Assembly (NCBI GenBank): GCA_016872605.1
Contig: VGZI01000046.1
Location: forward strand, 1-35,854
Reading direction: 5' to 3'
Length of the DNA: 35,854 bases
DNA from: Planctomycetota bacterium
Lineage (GTDB): Bacteria; Planctomycetota; Planctomycetia; Gemmatales; Gemmataceae
In this document: positions 1 through 7,537 of the stretch, piece after piece
Numbering within the stretch: position 1 is the first letter of the stretch
Layout: each line of letters begins with the position of its first letter
Notes under the pieces: model-generated
Databases searched by the model: none
What the model was told of the DNA's origin: nothing
The model's input: the letters and a program-made list of their open reading frames with translations, nothing else
Translations under genes and position numbers: made by a program

Positions 1-31
1 AGGACGTGAATCGTTCAACAAAGCGGTTCAT
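1..31 (-). CDS. Possible 5' end of a gene running off the left edge
   Basis: Reading leftward from an ATG at 31, ten codons (MNRFVERFTS) stay open to the window edge. A GAGAG stretch lies about 10 bases upstream of that ATG. This is too short to identify. It is reported only because the hairpin at 32-84 would then lie in its leader. Confidence 0.2.
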   Translation of the reverse strand, partial: MNRFVERFTS

Positions 32-84
32 GGCGTTTTGCTCTCAATGGCTGCTTGGTAACAACCATTGATATGCAAAACGCC
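32..84. repeat. Imperfect palindrome (hairpin)
   Basis: The 10-base arms GGCGTTTTGC (32-41) and GCAAAACGCC (75-84) are exact complements. Inside them CAATGG (45-50) pairs with CCATTG (65-70). It resembles the other intergenic palindromes of this window in size but not in sequence. Confidence 0.6.
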
Positions 85-187
85 TTTGTCGTTAATTCCC
101 TGCGGTTGCGGCGATAGCCGCGTTAAGAAGAATCGTCTCGAATCCTTGTCAATAGCGCCATCCGAACAGAAAGAGATTGACGTGGCC

Positions 188-469
188 ATGAAAAGGAAAT
201 TTTTGCCCAAGAAGGATGTTTCGGTAGATGGGAAAACCGGCAACATACGCGCTGCGTACTTGCAAATTGGGACCGGGGCGGTGTACGACACTCGTGAGCT
301 CTCCGAAGGCAGCGCGTATGCCGACTACGATAAAGACGGTTGGTTGCTCGGCATTGAATTACTCGGTCCATGCGAAGTCAAAGTTCTCGACAAGCTGGCC
401 AAGAAAGAGCTCGCTGCCCTAAGGCGATTTCTACTCGGAAGTCCGCCGCGTGAACTCGTTACGTCGTGA
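188..469 (+). CDS. DUF2283 family small protein
   Basis: This 93-residue protein resembles the DUF2283 family: a strand-rich core with an acidic 'ADYDKDGWLLGIELL' segment, matching the family's usual 'DYDxxGxxxGIEIL' pattern. The molecular function of DUF2283 is not established; some members sit next to toxin-like genes. The reading frame is open from 68, but the start at 188 is preferred because family similarity only begins near there and the upstream residues (CGCGDSRVKK) look like untranslated leader. A GAAAGAGA stretch lies about 11 bases before the ATG. No partner toxin is visible; the gene stands alone, followed by 177 bases before rfbF. Confidence 0.6.
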   Translation: MKRKFLPKKDVSVDGKTGNIRAAYLQIGTGAVYDTRELSEGSAYADYDKDGWLLGIELLGPCEVKVLDKLAKKELAALRRFLLGSPPRELVTS

Positions 470-646
470 GAGATTTATGCAATTATCCAACTCCAATCGC
501 TCCGGACTGTAAACTTTCGGCAACAAAAAATGCCAATTTCGATTTGCACGCCTCCCATTTCCGACCTACGCTTGTTTCGATGAACGCCTGAGATCGTTAC
601 CCTGGACATGAATCGTCCGGAATCTCCTCAACGAAAGGGCTCATCC

Positions 647-1423
647 GTGAAAGTCATCCTGCTGTGCGGCGGGCAAGGGACCCGTCTGCGCGAAGAAACC
701 GAATATCGCCCCAAGCCGATGGTCGAAATCGGCGGCCGACCCATCGTTTGGCACATCATGAAGTCCTATGCCCACTACGGGCACACCAACTTCGTCCTCT
801 GCCTCGGCTACAAAGGCAATTGCATCAAGGAGTACTTCCTCAACTACGAGGCGATGAACTCCGACATCACGATCAAGCTTGGCGAGCTACGCGCCGTCGC
901 CTACCACGACCAACATCGCGAGCAGGATTTCAACGTCACCCTTGCCGACACCGGACAAAACACCATGACCGGCGGCCGCGTCGCGCGTGTCAAACGCTAT
1001 GTCAAGGACGAACACTTCCTGCTCACCTACGGCGACGGCCTCGCCAATGTCGACATCGACAAGCTGCTCGACTTCCACTACAGCCACGGCAAGAAAGCGA
1101 CCCTCACGACCGTCAGGCCCACGTCGCGCTTCGGCGTCATCGGCCTCGACCTGCGCGGCGCCGTTGAGCAGTTCAACGAAAAGCCATTGCTTGACAGCTG
1201 GATCAATGCCGGGTTCTTCGTTTTCCATCGCAGCGTCTTCGACTACCTCGACGGTGATGAGTGCATTCTGGAACGCGCGCCGCTCGAACGCTTGGCGGCC
1301 GAGAACCAGCTGATGGCCTATCGCCATGAAGGCTTCTTCTACGCGATGGATACCTATCGCGAATACCAGTACCTCAACGAACTCTGGGAATCCGGGAAAG
1401 CGCCATGGAAAGTTTGGGATTGA
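647..1423 (+). CDS. rfbF: Glucose-1-phosphate cytidylyltransferase
   Basis: Makes CDP-D-glucose from CTP and glucose-1-phosphate in the cytosol, the entry step to CDP-linked 3,6-dideoxyhexoses. The N-terminus has the nucleotidyltransferase signature LLCGGQGTRLREET followed by RPKPMVEIGGRPI, and downstream YGDGLANVDI supplies the metal-site aspartates. The GTG at 647 gives 258 residues, close to the family's usual 257, and has an AAAGGG ribosome site 7 bases upstream. The ATG at 608 would add a 13-residue tail with no family match. It is the first gene of the sugar cluster, with rfbG following after a 60-base palindrome. The family assignment is secure; the pathway role follows from the neighbours rfbG and rfbH. 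Confidence 0.93.
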   Translation: MKVILLCGGQGTRLREETEYRPKPMVEIGGRPIVWHIMKSYAHYGHTNFVLCLGYKGNCIKEYFLNYEAMNSDITIKLGELRAVAYHDQHREQDFNVTLADTGQNTMTGGRVARVKRYVKDEHFLLTYGDGLANVDIDKLLDFHYSHGKKATLTTVRPTSRFGVIGLDLRGAVEQFNEKPLLDSWINAGFFVFHRSVFDYLDGDECILERAPLERLAAENQLMAYRHEGFFYAMDTYREYQYLNELWESGKAPWKVWD

Positions 1424-1433
1424 ATCTGCGGGT

Positions 1434-1493
1434 GTAGGACGGGTCTCCCGACCCGCCCTTGTTCAACGGGACGGGTCAGGAGACCCGTCCTAC
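1434..1493. repeat. Imperfect palindrome between rfbF and rfbG
   Basis: The 22-base arms at 1434-1455 and 1472-1493 are inverted copies with one mismatch (core GGACGGGTCTCC). The element fills most of the rfbF-rfbG gap. It has no T-run, so it is unlikely to be a standard terminator. Confidence 0.8.
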
Positions 1494-1512
1494 GGAAAGG
1501 CAGTGTGAAACA

Positions 1513-2493
1513 ATGAACATCGGATTTTGGCGCGATCGGCCCGTACTCGTTACCGGCGCCACCGGCCTGGTCGGCAGCTGGCTGCTTAAGCGCCTGCACG
1601 CCGCCAACGCCGACGTTGTCGCTCTCGTGCGCGACTGGGTCCCCGCATCCGAAGCTGTCCGCTCGCGAACCCTCGACCAGGTCACGACGGTCCGCGGCGA
1701 TGTGCGCGATCGTGATCTGATGGAACGCGTCCTCGGCGAGTTCGAAATCGACACCGTTATCCATCTTGCGGCCCAGACCATCGTCGGCATCGCCAATCGC
1801 AATCCGATCTCGACCTTCGAAACGAACATCCAGGCGACCTGGAACCTGCTCGAAGCGTGCCGGCGTTCGCCGAAGGTCAAGCAGATCATTCTCGCGTCCT
1901 CCGATAAGGCCTACGGCGATCAGGAGCACCTGCCCTACGATGAGAACACGCCGCTGCAGGGCAAGCATCCCTACGACGTGAGCAAGTCGTGCGCGGACCT
2001 CATCGCTCAAGCCTACGCGGTCAGCTACGGCACTCCGGTCGTCATTACTCGCTGCGGCAACTTCTACGGCGGCGGCGACCTCAACTGGAACCGCATCATC
2101 CCCGGCACCATCCGCTCCATCCTTCGCCACGAACGCCCGGTGATTCGCTCCGACGGCCAATTCGTCCGCGATTATTTCTACGTCGAGGACGGCGCCGCCG
2201 CTTACATGCACCTGGCCGAGCAGCTGGCGGCCCGGCCCGAACTGCGCGGGCACGGCTTCAACTTCTCGAACGAACGCCCCGTGACCGTGCTCGAAATCGT
2301 CGGCGAAGTAGCGAAGGTCATGGGCAGCGACCTCAAGCCCGAGATTCGTAACGAAGCCAATAACGAGATTCGCAAGCAGTTCCTGAGCGCCGAGAAGGCG
2401 CGAACGATGCTGCACTGGCAGCCGCTGTTCACGCTGAACACGGGCCTGCAAGCGACGGTGAAGTGGTATCAGGACTTCGTGACCCATGCCTAA
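1513..2493 (+). CDS. rfbG: CDP-glucose 4,6-dehydratase (NAD-dependent epimerase/dehydratase)
   Basis: Converts CDP-glucose to CDP-4-keto-6-deoxyglucose with bound NAD. It is an extended short-chain dehydrogenase: a GATGLVG nucleotide-binding loop near residues 15-21, HLAAQ at about 84, SSDKAYGD around 129-136, and the catalytic Tyr154/Lys158 in YDVSK. At 326 residues it is somewhat shorter than typical RfbG proteins (about 355), so the exact substrate rests partly on its position between rfbF and rfbH. The ATG at 1513 is chosen because '[18 protein letters not shown]' starts right where family similarity begins; upstream codons lie in the palindrome. Its stop overlaps the rfbH start (ATGCCTAA), pointing to translational coupling. 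Confidence 0.85.
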   Translation: MNIGFWRDRPVLVTGATGLVGSWLLKRLHAANADVVALVRDWVPASEAVRSRTLDQVTTVRGDVRDRDLMERVLGEFEIDTVIHLAAQTIVGIANRNPISTFETNIQATWNLLEACRRSPKVKQIILASSDKAYGDQEHLPYDENTPLQGKHPYDVSKSCADLIAQAYAVSYGTPVVITRCGNFYGGGDLNWNRIIPGTIRSILRHERPVIRSDGQFVRDYFYVEDGAAAYMHLAEQLAARPELRGHGFNFSNERPVTVLEIVGEVAKVMGSDLKPEIRNEANNEIRKQFLSAEKARTMLHWQPLFTLNTGLQATVKWYQDFVTHA

Positions 2494-3793
2494 AACCCCG
2501 CAACAACTCCGGGTCGAGATCCTGGACTTGGTTCGCGAATATCACGCCGCGGCGTTCCCGGCCAAAGCGTTCGATGGCCGCGTGCCCGTCGCCGGTCGCG
2601 TCTTCGATCACGACGACATGGTCCATCTCGTCGATAGCTCGCTCGACTTCTGGCTGACGACCGGCCGATACGCTTGCCAATTCGAACGCGAGTTCGCCAG
2701 CTTCTGGGGCGTGCGCAGCGCGCTCTTGGTCAACTCCGGCTCGTCGGCCAACCTCGTCGCATTGAGTTGTTTGACGTCTCCCAAGCTCGGCGGCGATCAA
2801 CTCCTGCCCGGCGATGAAGTCATCACCGTCGCGTGTGGCTTCCCGACGACAGTCAATCCGATCATCCAGAACCGCCTGATCCCCGTGTTCCTCGACGTGA
2901 CGCTACCGACCTACAACGTCGATGTCGAGCAGCTCGAAGCCGCGTTGTCGCCGCGGACGCGGGCCATCATGATCGCCCACACGCTTGGCAATCCGTACGA
3001 CCTGTCACGCGTCGCCGCTTTCGCCCAGAAACACGATCTGTGGCTCATCGAGGATTGCTGCGACGCCGCCGGTTCGATGTATCAAGGCAAGCAAGTCGGC
3101 ACGTTTGGCGATCTCGCGACGTGCAGCTTCTATCCCGCGCATCACATCACGATGGGCGAAGGGGGCGCCGTCCTGACCGATCGGCCCAACCTCAAGACGC
3201 TGGCCGAATCGTTCCGCGATTGGGGCCGCGATTGCTGGTGCGACCCCGGCAAGGACAACACCTGCGGCAAACGCTTTTGCTGGAAGCTCGGCCAACTGCC
3301 GGAAGGCTACGATCACAAATACACCTACTCGCACATCGGCTACAACCTGAAGGTCACCGACATGCAAGCCGCGGTCGGCGTTGCCCAACTCAAGAAACTG
3401 CCGGCGTTCATCGAGGCGCGTCGTCGCAACTTCCGCTATCTGAAAAACGGGCTGGCCGACCTGCAGGAGCATTTCATCCTGCCCGAAGCGACGCCAGGGT
3501 CCGATCCGAGCTGGTTTGGCTTCCCGATTGCAGTACGCCCCGGATCGACGTGGACGCGCAACGACATCGTGCAGGCGCTCGAACGCGAACGCATCCAGAC
3601 GCGTTTGTTGTTCGCGGGCAACCTGCTGCGCCAACCCGCGTACGCCGGCATCGAGCATCGCGTCGTCGGTGATCTGGCGAACACCGACTTCATCATGAAC
3701 AACGTCTTCTGGATCGGCGTTTATCCGGGGCTCGATTCCACGCGACTGGATTACGTCATTGATGTGTTTCACCGTTTGCCGCTCGCGGCTTAG
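2486..3793 (+). CDS. rfbH: CDP-4-keto-6-deoxyglucose 3-dehydrase (E1), PMP/[2Fe-2S] enzyme
   Basis: Removes the C3 hydroxyl of CDP-4-keto-6-deoxyglucose using pyridoxamine phosphate and an iron-sulfur cluster, on the way to 3,6-dideoxyhexoses. Two diagnostic features are visible. First, the PLP-lysine position of the aminotransferase fold is histidine ([12 protein letters not shown], His220), as in Yersinia E1. Second, cysteines 192, 250, 252 and 260 follow the E1 spacing C-X57-C-X1-C-X7-C exactly. The length of 435 is normal. The start overlaps the end of rfbG by 8 bases. E1 works with a reductase (E3, RfbI/AscD type) that is not in this window. The last codons and the stop lie inside a palindrome at 3778-3833. 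Confidence 0.95.
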   Translation: MPKTPQQLRVEILDLVREYHAAAFPAKAFDGRVPVAGRVFDHDDMVHLVDSSLDFWLTTGRYACQFEREFASFWGVRSALLVNSGSSANLVALSCLTSPKLGGDQLLPGDEVITVACGFPTTVNPIIQNRLIPVFLDVTLPTYNVDVEQLEAALSPRTRAIMIAHTLGNPYDLSRVAAFAQKHDLWLIEDCCDAAGSMYQGKQVGTFGDLATCSFYPAHHITMGEGGAVLTDRPNLKTLAESFRDWGRDCWCDPGKDNTCGKRFCWKLGQLPEGYDHKYTYSHIGYNLKVTDMQAAVGVAQLKKLPAFIEARRRNFRYLKNGLADLQEHFILPEATPGSDPSWFGFPIAVRPGSTWTRNDIVQALERERIQTRLLFAGNLLRQPAYAGIEHRVVGDLANTDFIMNNVFWIGVYPGLDSTRLDYVIDVFHRLPLAA

Positions 3794-3833
3794 CGTTCAC
3801 CTGGCGCCATGTGAGCGGGAAGCCGCAAGCGGC
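3778..3833. repeat. Imperfect palindrome spanning the rfbH stop codon
   Basis: The arms at 3778-3800 and 3811-3833 pair with four mismatches in 23 (core GCCGCT-GCGGCTT). The left arm encodes the last residues of RfbH (LAA) and its TAG stop. The element ends 13 bases before the next ATG, so it also forms most of that gene's leader. Confidence 0.75.
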
Positions 3834-3846
3834 ATGAGGTTCACCA

Positions 3847-5634
3847 ATGTCCATCCCCATCAAAATCGACCGCAGCGTGACGACATACAACAACGCCGTC
3901 GCGCGCAACTTCGAGTTCTTCAAACGCACGACGCAGCTCGACGATCTTTATGCGAAGGCGTTGCGTCTGCCCGACGGCGGATATTTGCTACCGACGTGCG
4001 ATCTGCACGTTGACGACGATACGCTCATCGCCGAGCTGACGAACTGGCGCAACACGGATGTCGCCGCATACCCAAGCCAATTCACCGCCACGCCTGCCAG
4101 CACCAAGGCCTGGCTGCGGGATCGCGTGTTAGGCGCTGCGGAGCGCATGCTGTTCCTTGCCGTGAACAAGTTCGGCCGAGCCGTCGGGCACATGGGATTT
4201 GCCAGCGCCATCAATGACGATGCGTCGCTCGAAATGGACAACATCGTTCGCGGCGTCAAATCCGGCGAACCGGGCATCATGAAGCGCGGCATGGTCGCCC
4301 TCATCGATTGGGCCGAAGAAAAGCTCGGTCCGCGCGAAATCTACCTGCGTGTCTTCGAGACTAATACGCACGCGATCGCCTTCTATGAAAAGCTCGGCTT
4401 CGTCCGCGATCGTATGCTCCCGCTCACCAAACATAACACCAACGGCAACGTTACCTACAAGCCGACCGCCGACGGCGAAAAGATCGACACCCATTTCGTG
4501 CGCATGACCTATCGTCCGGCTCGGAAGTGGGCGGGCGACAGGCTGATCCTGACCGCGGGGCCATCGATCTCGGCACGCGAGGCGTCCTATGCACTCGATG
4601 CGGCCCGGCACGGTTGGAACAACGAGTGGAACAAGTATCTGCGCAAGTTCGAGCAGGCATTTGCCGAGTATGTCGGCGTCAAGCATGCCCTGGCGACATC
4701 GAGCTGCACGGGGGCCTTGCATTTGTCGTTGCTCGCTCTCGGCATCGGCAAGGGCGACGAGGTCATCATGCCGGAGTTGACTTGGGTGGCGACGGCGAAC
4801 GCGGTACTCTACACCGGCGCCACGCCGATCTTCGCCGATGTCGAGGAGGACACCTGGTGTTTGGACGCCGAGTCAGCCGCGTCGAAGGTCACGCCGCGCA
4901 CCAAGGCGATTATCCCGGTGCACCTCTACGGCCAACCGGCGCGGATGGACCGCATTATCGATGTCGCCAAGGCCCACAACCTGTTTGTCGTTGAAGACGC
5001 CGCTCCGTCGATCGGCGCCGAGTTCGAAGGTAAGCGAACTGGCTCGTTCGGGCACTTCGGCTGCTTCAGTTTTCAGGGAGCAAAACTGCTCGTCACCGGC
5101 GAAGGCGGCATGCTGCTCACGAACGACACCGAGTTGTACCAGCGCGCCTACAAGATCTGGGACCAGGGACGCGTGCCGGGTTCGTTCTGGATCGACACGA
5201 ATGGGTGGAAGTACAAGATGTCGAACGTGCAAGCCGCGCTCGGCCTGGGTCAGCTCGAACGCGTCGAGGAACTCGTGGAAGGCAAGCGGCGCATCTTCGG
5301 CTGGTACGCCGAGGGGCTTGCCGGCGTTCGGCATGTGCGATTGAATCGCGAGCCGGCCGGCACACGCAGCATCTACTGGATGACGAGCATGTATCTGGAA
5401 GATTCGTGCCCCGTGACCCGCGATGCATTGCGGAGCGAATTGAAAAAGCGCAACATCGACACGCGCGACGTCTTCCCGGCGATCAGCCAGTATCCGGTAT
5501 GGCCGGTGAAGCAAACGCCGCAGCCGCGTGGGACGCGCATCGGGGCGCGATCGATCAACCTGCCCAGCGGCGTGTGTTTGAAGCGCGAGGAAGTGGCATA
5601 CGTGTGCGATCAGATCCGCGCGTTGTTGAGGTGA
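3847..5634 (+). CDS. Fused GNAT N-acyltransferase and DegT/DnrJ/EryC1 sugar aminotransferase
   Basis: This is a 595-residue two-domain enzyme. Residues about 50-220 form a GNAT acetyltransferase domain, with the acyl-CoA-binding region around GIMKRGMVALIDWAEEKL and the family's ETNTHAIAFYEKLGF motif at 171-185. Residues about 230-595 are a complete PLP-dependent sugar aminotransferase of the DegT family: SSCTGALHLSLLALG, then VVEDAAPSIGA (Asp384), then the internal-aldimine lysine Lys413 in FQGAKLLVTGEGG. Unlike RfbH it keeps the catalytic lysine, so it should transaminate a keto-sugar nucleotide and might acylate the new amine on the same chain. The substrate is inferred to be the CDP-keto-dideoxyhexose from rfbFGH. 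The two activities are normally separate proteins. Confidence 0.88.
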   Translation: MSIPIKIDRSVTTYNNAVARNFEFFKRTTQLDDLYAKALRLPDGGYLLPTCDLHVDDDTLIAELTNWRNTDVAAYPSQFTATPASTKAWLRDRVLGAAERMLFLAVNKFGRAVGHMGFASAINDDASLEMDNIVRGVKSGEPGIMKRGMVALIDWAEEKLGPREIYLRVFETNTHAIAFYEKLGFVRDRMLPLTKHNTNGNVTYKPTADGEKIDTHFVRMTYRPARKWAGDRLILTAGPSISAREASYALDAARHGWNNEWNKYLRKFEQAFAEYVGVKHALATSSCTGALHLSLLALGIGKGDEVIMPELTWVATANAVLYTGATPIFADVEEDTWCLDAESAASKVTPRTKAIIPVHLYGQPARMDRIIDVAKAHNLFVVEDAAPSIGAEFEGKRTGSFGHFGCFSFQGAKLLVTGEGGMLLTNDTELYQRAYKIWDQGRVPGSFWIDTNGWKYKMSNVQAALGLGQLERVEELVEGKRRIFGWYAEGLAGVRHVRLNREPAGTRSIYWMTSMYLEDSCPVTRDALRSELKKRNIDTRDVFPAISQYPVWPVKQTPQPRGTRIGARSINLPSGVCLKREEVAYVCDQIRALLR

Positions 5635-5639
5635 TTTCC

Positions 5640-5697
5640 GTGGGGCACGTTTTCAACGTGCCACGGCGACGAGAGGCACGTTGAAAACGAGCCCCAC
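5640..5697. repeat. Imperfect palindrome before the transketolase pair
   Basis: The 23-base arms at 5640-5662 and 5675-5697 are inverted copies with one mismatch. Each arm also contains a smaller palindrome (ACGTTTTCAACGT-like). It occupies nearly the whole gap and ends 5 bases before the next ATG, leaving no Shine-Dalgarno site. Confidence 0.8.
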
Positions 5698-5702
5698 AGA
5701 CC

Positions 5703-6548
5703 ATGACCACTGACACCCAAAAACTGGCGACGACGATTCGCGGCCACGCTTTGCGCATGATCGCGAAGGCGAAGGCTTCGCACGTCGGCTCGTGCTTGTC
5801 GATGGCCGACTTGCTCGCGGTGCTGTACGGTTCCGTATTGCGCGTCGACCCGGCGAATCCGCAATGGCCCATGCGCGATCGGTTGGTCGTCAGCAAGGGC
5901 CATGGCGCCGCGATCCTGTATGCCGTGCTTGCGGAGCGAGGCTTCTTTCCAGTCGCAGACCTGATGACGTACAGCCAGGACGGCTCGCCGTTGACCGGCC
6001 ATGTCAGCCATCACGTGCCGGGCGTCGAGTTGTCGACCGGATCGCTGGGCCATGGCTTGCCGGTGGGATGTGGTTTGGCGTTGGCTCATCGTAGACCTCA
6101 CGCTCCGCGTGAGGATACCATTACGCGGAGCGAGACGCCTACGGTACCGCACACCTACGTCATTCTCTCCGACGGTGAACTCGACGAAGGCTCCAACTGG
6201 GAAGCGATCCTCTTTGCCGGGCATCACAAGCTCGATTCGCTCACCGCCATCGTCGATTACAACAAGGTCCAGAGCTTCGGCAGCGTCAAGGATGTACTCG
6301 ATCTGGAGCCGCTCGGCGACAAGTGGCGCAGCTTCGGCTGGCAAGTGCATCAAATCGACGGACACGATCATGACGCGATCCAGTCGGCGCTCGCCGCGGA
6401 CCACACGGGCAAACCGAAGGTTATCATCGCCCACACGATCAAGGGCAAGGGCGTCGCCTACATGGAAGGCCAGCTCGCCTGGCACTACAAGTCGCCCGAC
6501 GCAAAACAACTAGCGGATGCGTTGCTCGGATTGGAGTGCGGCCAATGA
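5703..6548 (+). CDS. Transketolase, N-terminal (thiamine-binding) subunit
   Basis: This is the pyrophosphate-binding half of a split transketolase of 281 residues. It has SKGHGAAILYAVLA and STGSLGHGLPVGCGLALAH in the order expected for the family, and the ThDP/metal-binding segment SDGELDEGSNWEA at 156-168 ending with VDYN. The first glycine of the usual GDG is serine here. Residues about 130-147, just before that segment, are an insertion encoded by a palindromic repeat (6090-6143) absent from typical family members. The stop overlaps the start of the second subunit (ATGA), so the two are probably made together. Being embedded in a CDP-sugar cluster suggests two-carbon transfer to a keto sugar rather than central metabolism; that is inference. 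Confidence 0.88.
   Translation: MTTDTQKLATTIRGHALRMIAKAKASHVGSCLSMADLLAVLYGSVLRVDPANPQWPMRDRLVVSKGHGAAILYAVLAERGFFPVADLMTYSQDGSPLTGHVSHHVPGVELSTGSLGHGLPVGCGLALAHRRPHAPREDTITRSETPTVPHTYVILSDGELDEGSNWEAILFAGHHKLDSLTAIVDYNKVQSFGSVKDVLDLEPLGDKWRSFGWQVHQIDGHDHDAIQSALAADHTGKPKVIIAHTIKGKGVAYMEGQLAWHYKSPDAKQLADALLGLECGQ
6090..6143. repeat. Palindromic element inserted in frame in the transketolase gene
   Basis: The 21-base arms at 6090-6110 and 6123-6143 pair at 18 of 21 positions (shared core CGCTCCGCGT). The reading frame stays open through it and adds about 18 residues (RRPHAPREDT...) just upstream of the ThDP motif. Confidence 0.8.
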
Positions 6549-7537
6549 GGACGTCCTTTATCGAAACCCTCGTGCAAGTCGCCGAGCGCGATTCTCGCGT
6601 CTGGCTGTTGACAGGCGATCTCGGTTACTCGGTGCTCGAAAAGTTCTCGACCAAGTTTCCCGATCGCTATCTCAACGCGGGCGTCGCCGAGCAGAACATG
6701 GTCGGCGTCGCGGCGGGCCTGGCGATGACAGGCAAAGTCGTGTTCGTCTATTCGATCGCCAACTTTCCGACGCTGCGTTGCCTTGAACAGTTTCGCAACG
6801 ATGTCTGCTACCACAACCTGAGCGTCAAGATCGTCGCCGTCGGTTGCGGGCTTGCGTATGGCGGCCATGGCTACACACATCACGGCGTCGAGGACATCGG
6901 CGTCATGTCGCTTTTGCCGCACGTCACGGTGATGGCGCCCGGCGATCCGGTCGAAACACGTTGGGCTACGCGCACGCTCGCAGAACATGCGGGTCCGGCG
7001 TACTTGCGGCTCGGCAAAGCGGGAGAGCCGGTCGTACATCAAAGTGAACCGAGAATCGAACTCGGCAAGGCAGTCCAAGTCATCGACGGCACCCAAGCAA
7101 CACTGATCTCGACCGGAGGCATGCTGGAGACCGCCGTGCGGATCGCCACGATCCTGGCGGCGCGGCGCGTGTCGGTTCGCGTGCTGTCGATGCCGACGCT
7201 GCGACCATTCGATGCTGATCGCGTCATTGCCGAGGCGAAACGAACCGGACGGATCATCACGCTGGAAGAGCATGGGCCGGGCGGATTAGGAACGATGGTC
7301 GGCGAGTGTTTGGCGCAGGCCGGGCTTGGCGTTCGCTTCGTGCCGATGCGCTTGCAGCCGGAGCCGACGTTGTGTGCGGGATCGCAGGCGTACTTGTGTG
7401 GGCGACATGGGTTGTCGTTGGAGCGCATGGTCGAAGTGACCGAGGAAGTCGCAGGCACGCCTGCAGCCGACAGGCTGCGGGACTATGGCGTCCCTATCCC
7501 GCAGCCTGTCGGCAGCGGACGTGAGAGGGTATCATGA
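6545..7537 (+). CDS. Transketolase, C-terminal (pyrimidine-binding) subunit
   Basis: This is the second half of the split transketolase, 330 residues. It carries the catalytic glutamate that activates thiamine diphosphate (Glu49 in GVAEQNMVGVAAGLA), then the pyrimidine-domain segment around YSIANFPTLRCLEQFRNDV and HHGVEDIGVMSLLP, and a C-terminal transketolase domain with PTLRPFD. The ATG at 6545 overlaps the previous stop; an in-frame GTG at 6536 is less likely. I recall similar segments in transketolase-like proteins of polysaccharide clusters. The final 25 residues are largely encoded by a palindrome (7463-7516) and look like an acquired tail. The stop overlaps the start of the glycosyltransferase gene. 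Confidence 0.88.
   Translation: MRTSFIETLVQVAERDSRVWLLTGDLGYSVLEKFSTKFPDRYLNAGVAEQNMVGVAAGLAMTGKVVFVYSIANFPTLRCLEQFRNDVCYHNLSVKIVAVGCGLAYGGHGYTHHGVEDIGVMSLLPHVTVMAPGDPVETRWATRTLAEHAGPAYLRLGKAGEPVVHQSEPRIELGKAVQVIDGTQATLISTGGMLETAVRIATILAARRVSVRVLSMPTLRPFDADRVIAEAKRTGRIITLEEHGPGGLGTMVGECLAQAGLGVRFVPMRLQPEPTLCAGSQAYLCGRHGLSLERMVEVTEEVAGTPAADRLRDYGVPIPQPVGSGRERVS
7463..7516. repeat. Palindromic element forming the 3' end of the transketolase C gene
   Basis: The 20-base arms at 7463-7482 and 7497-7516 pair at 19 of 20 positions (core GACAGGCTGCGGGA). It is translated as residues about 307-324 (PAADRLRDYGVPIPQPVG), beyond the normal end of the transketolase fold. Confidence 0.85.

Noticed and set aside
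1434..1493. Rho-independent terminator between rfbF and rfbG
   Set aside because: The stem is long but has no T-run, and the next gene of the same pathway follows at once.
1354..2487. A 377-codon open frame on the - strand opposite rfbG
   Set aside because: It is the shadow of rfbG, with low-complexity composition and no domain.
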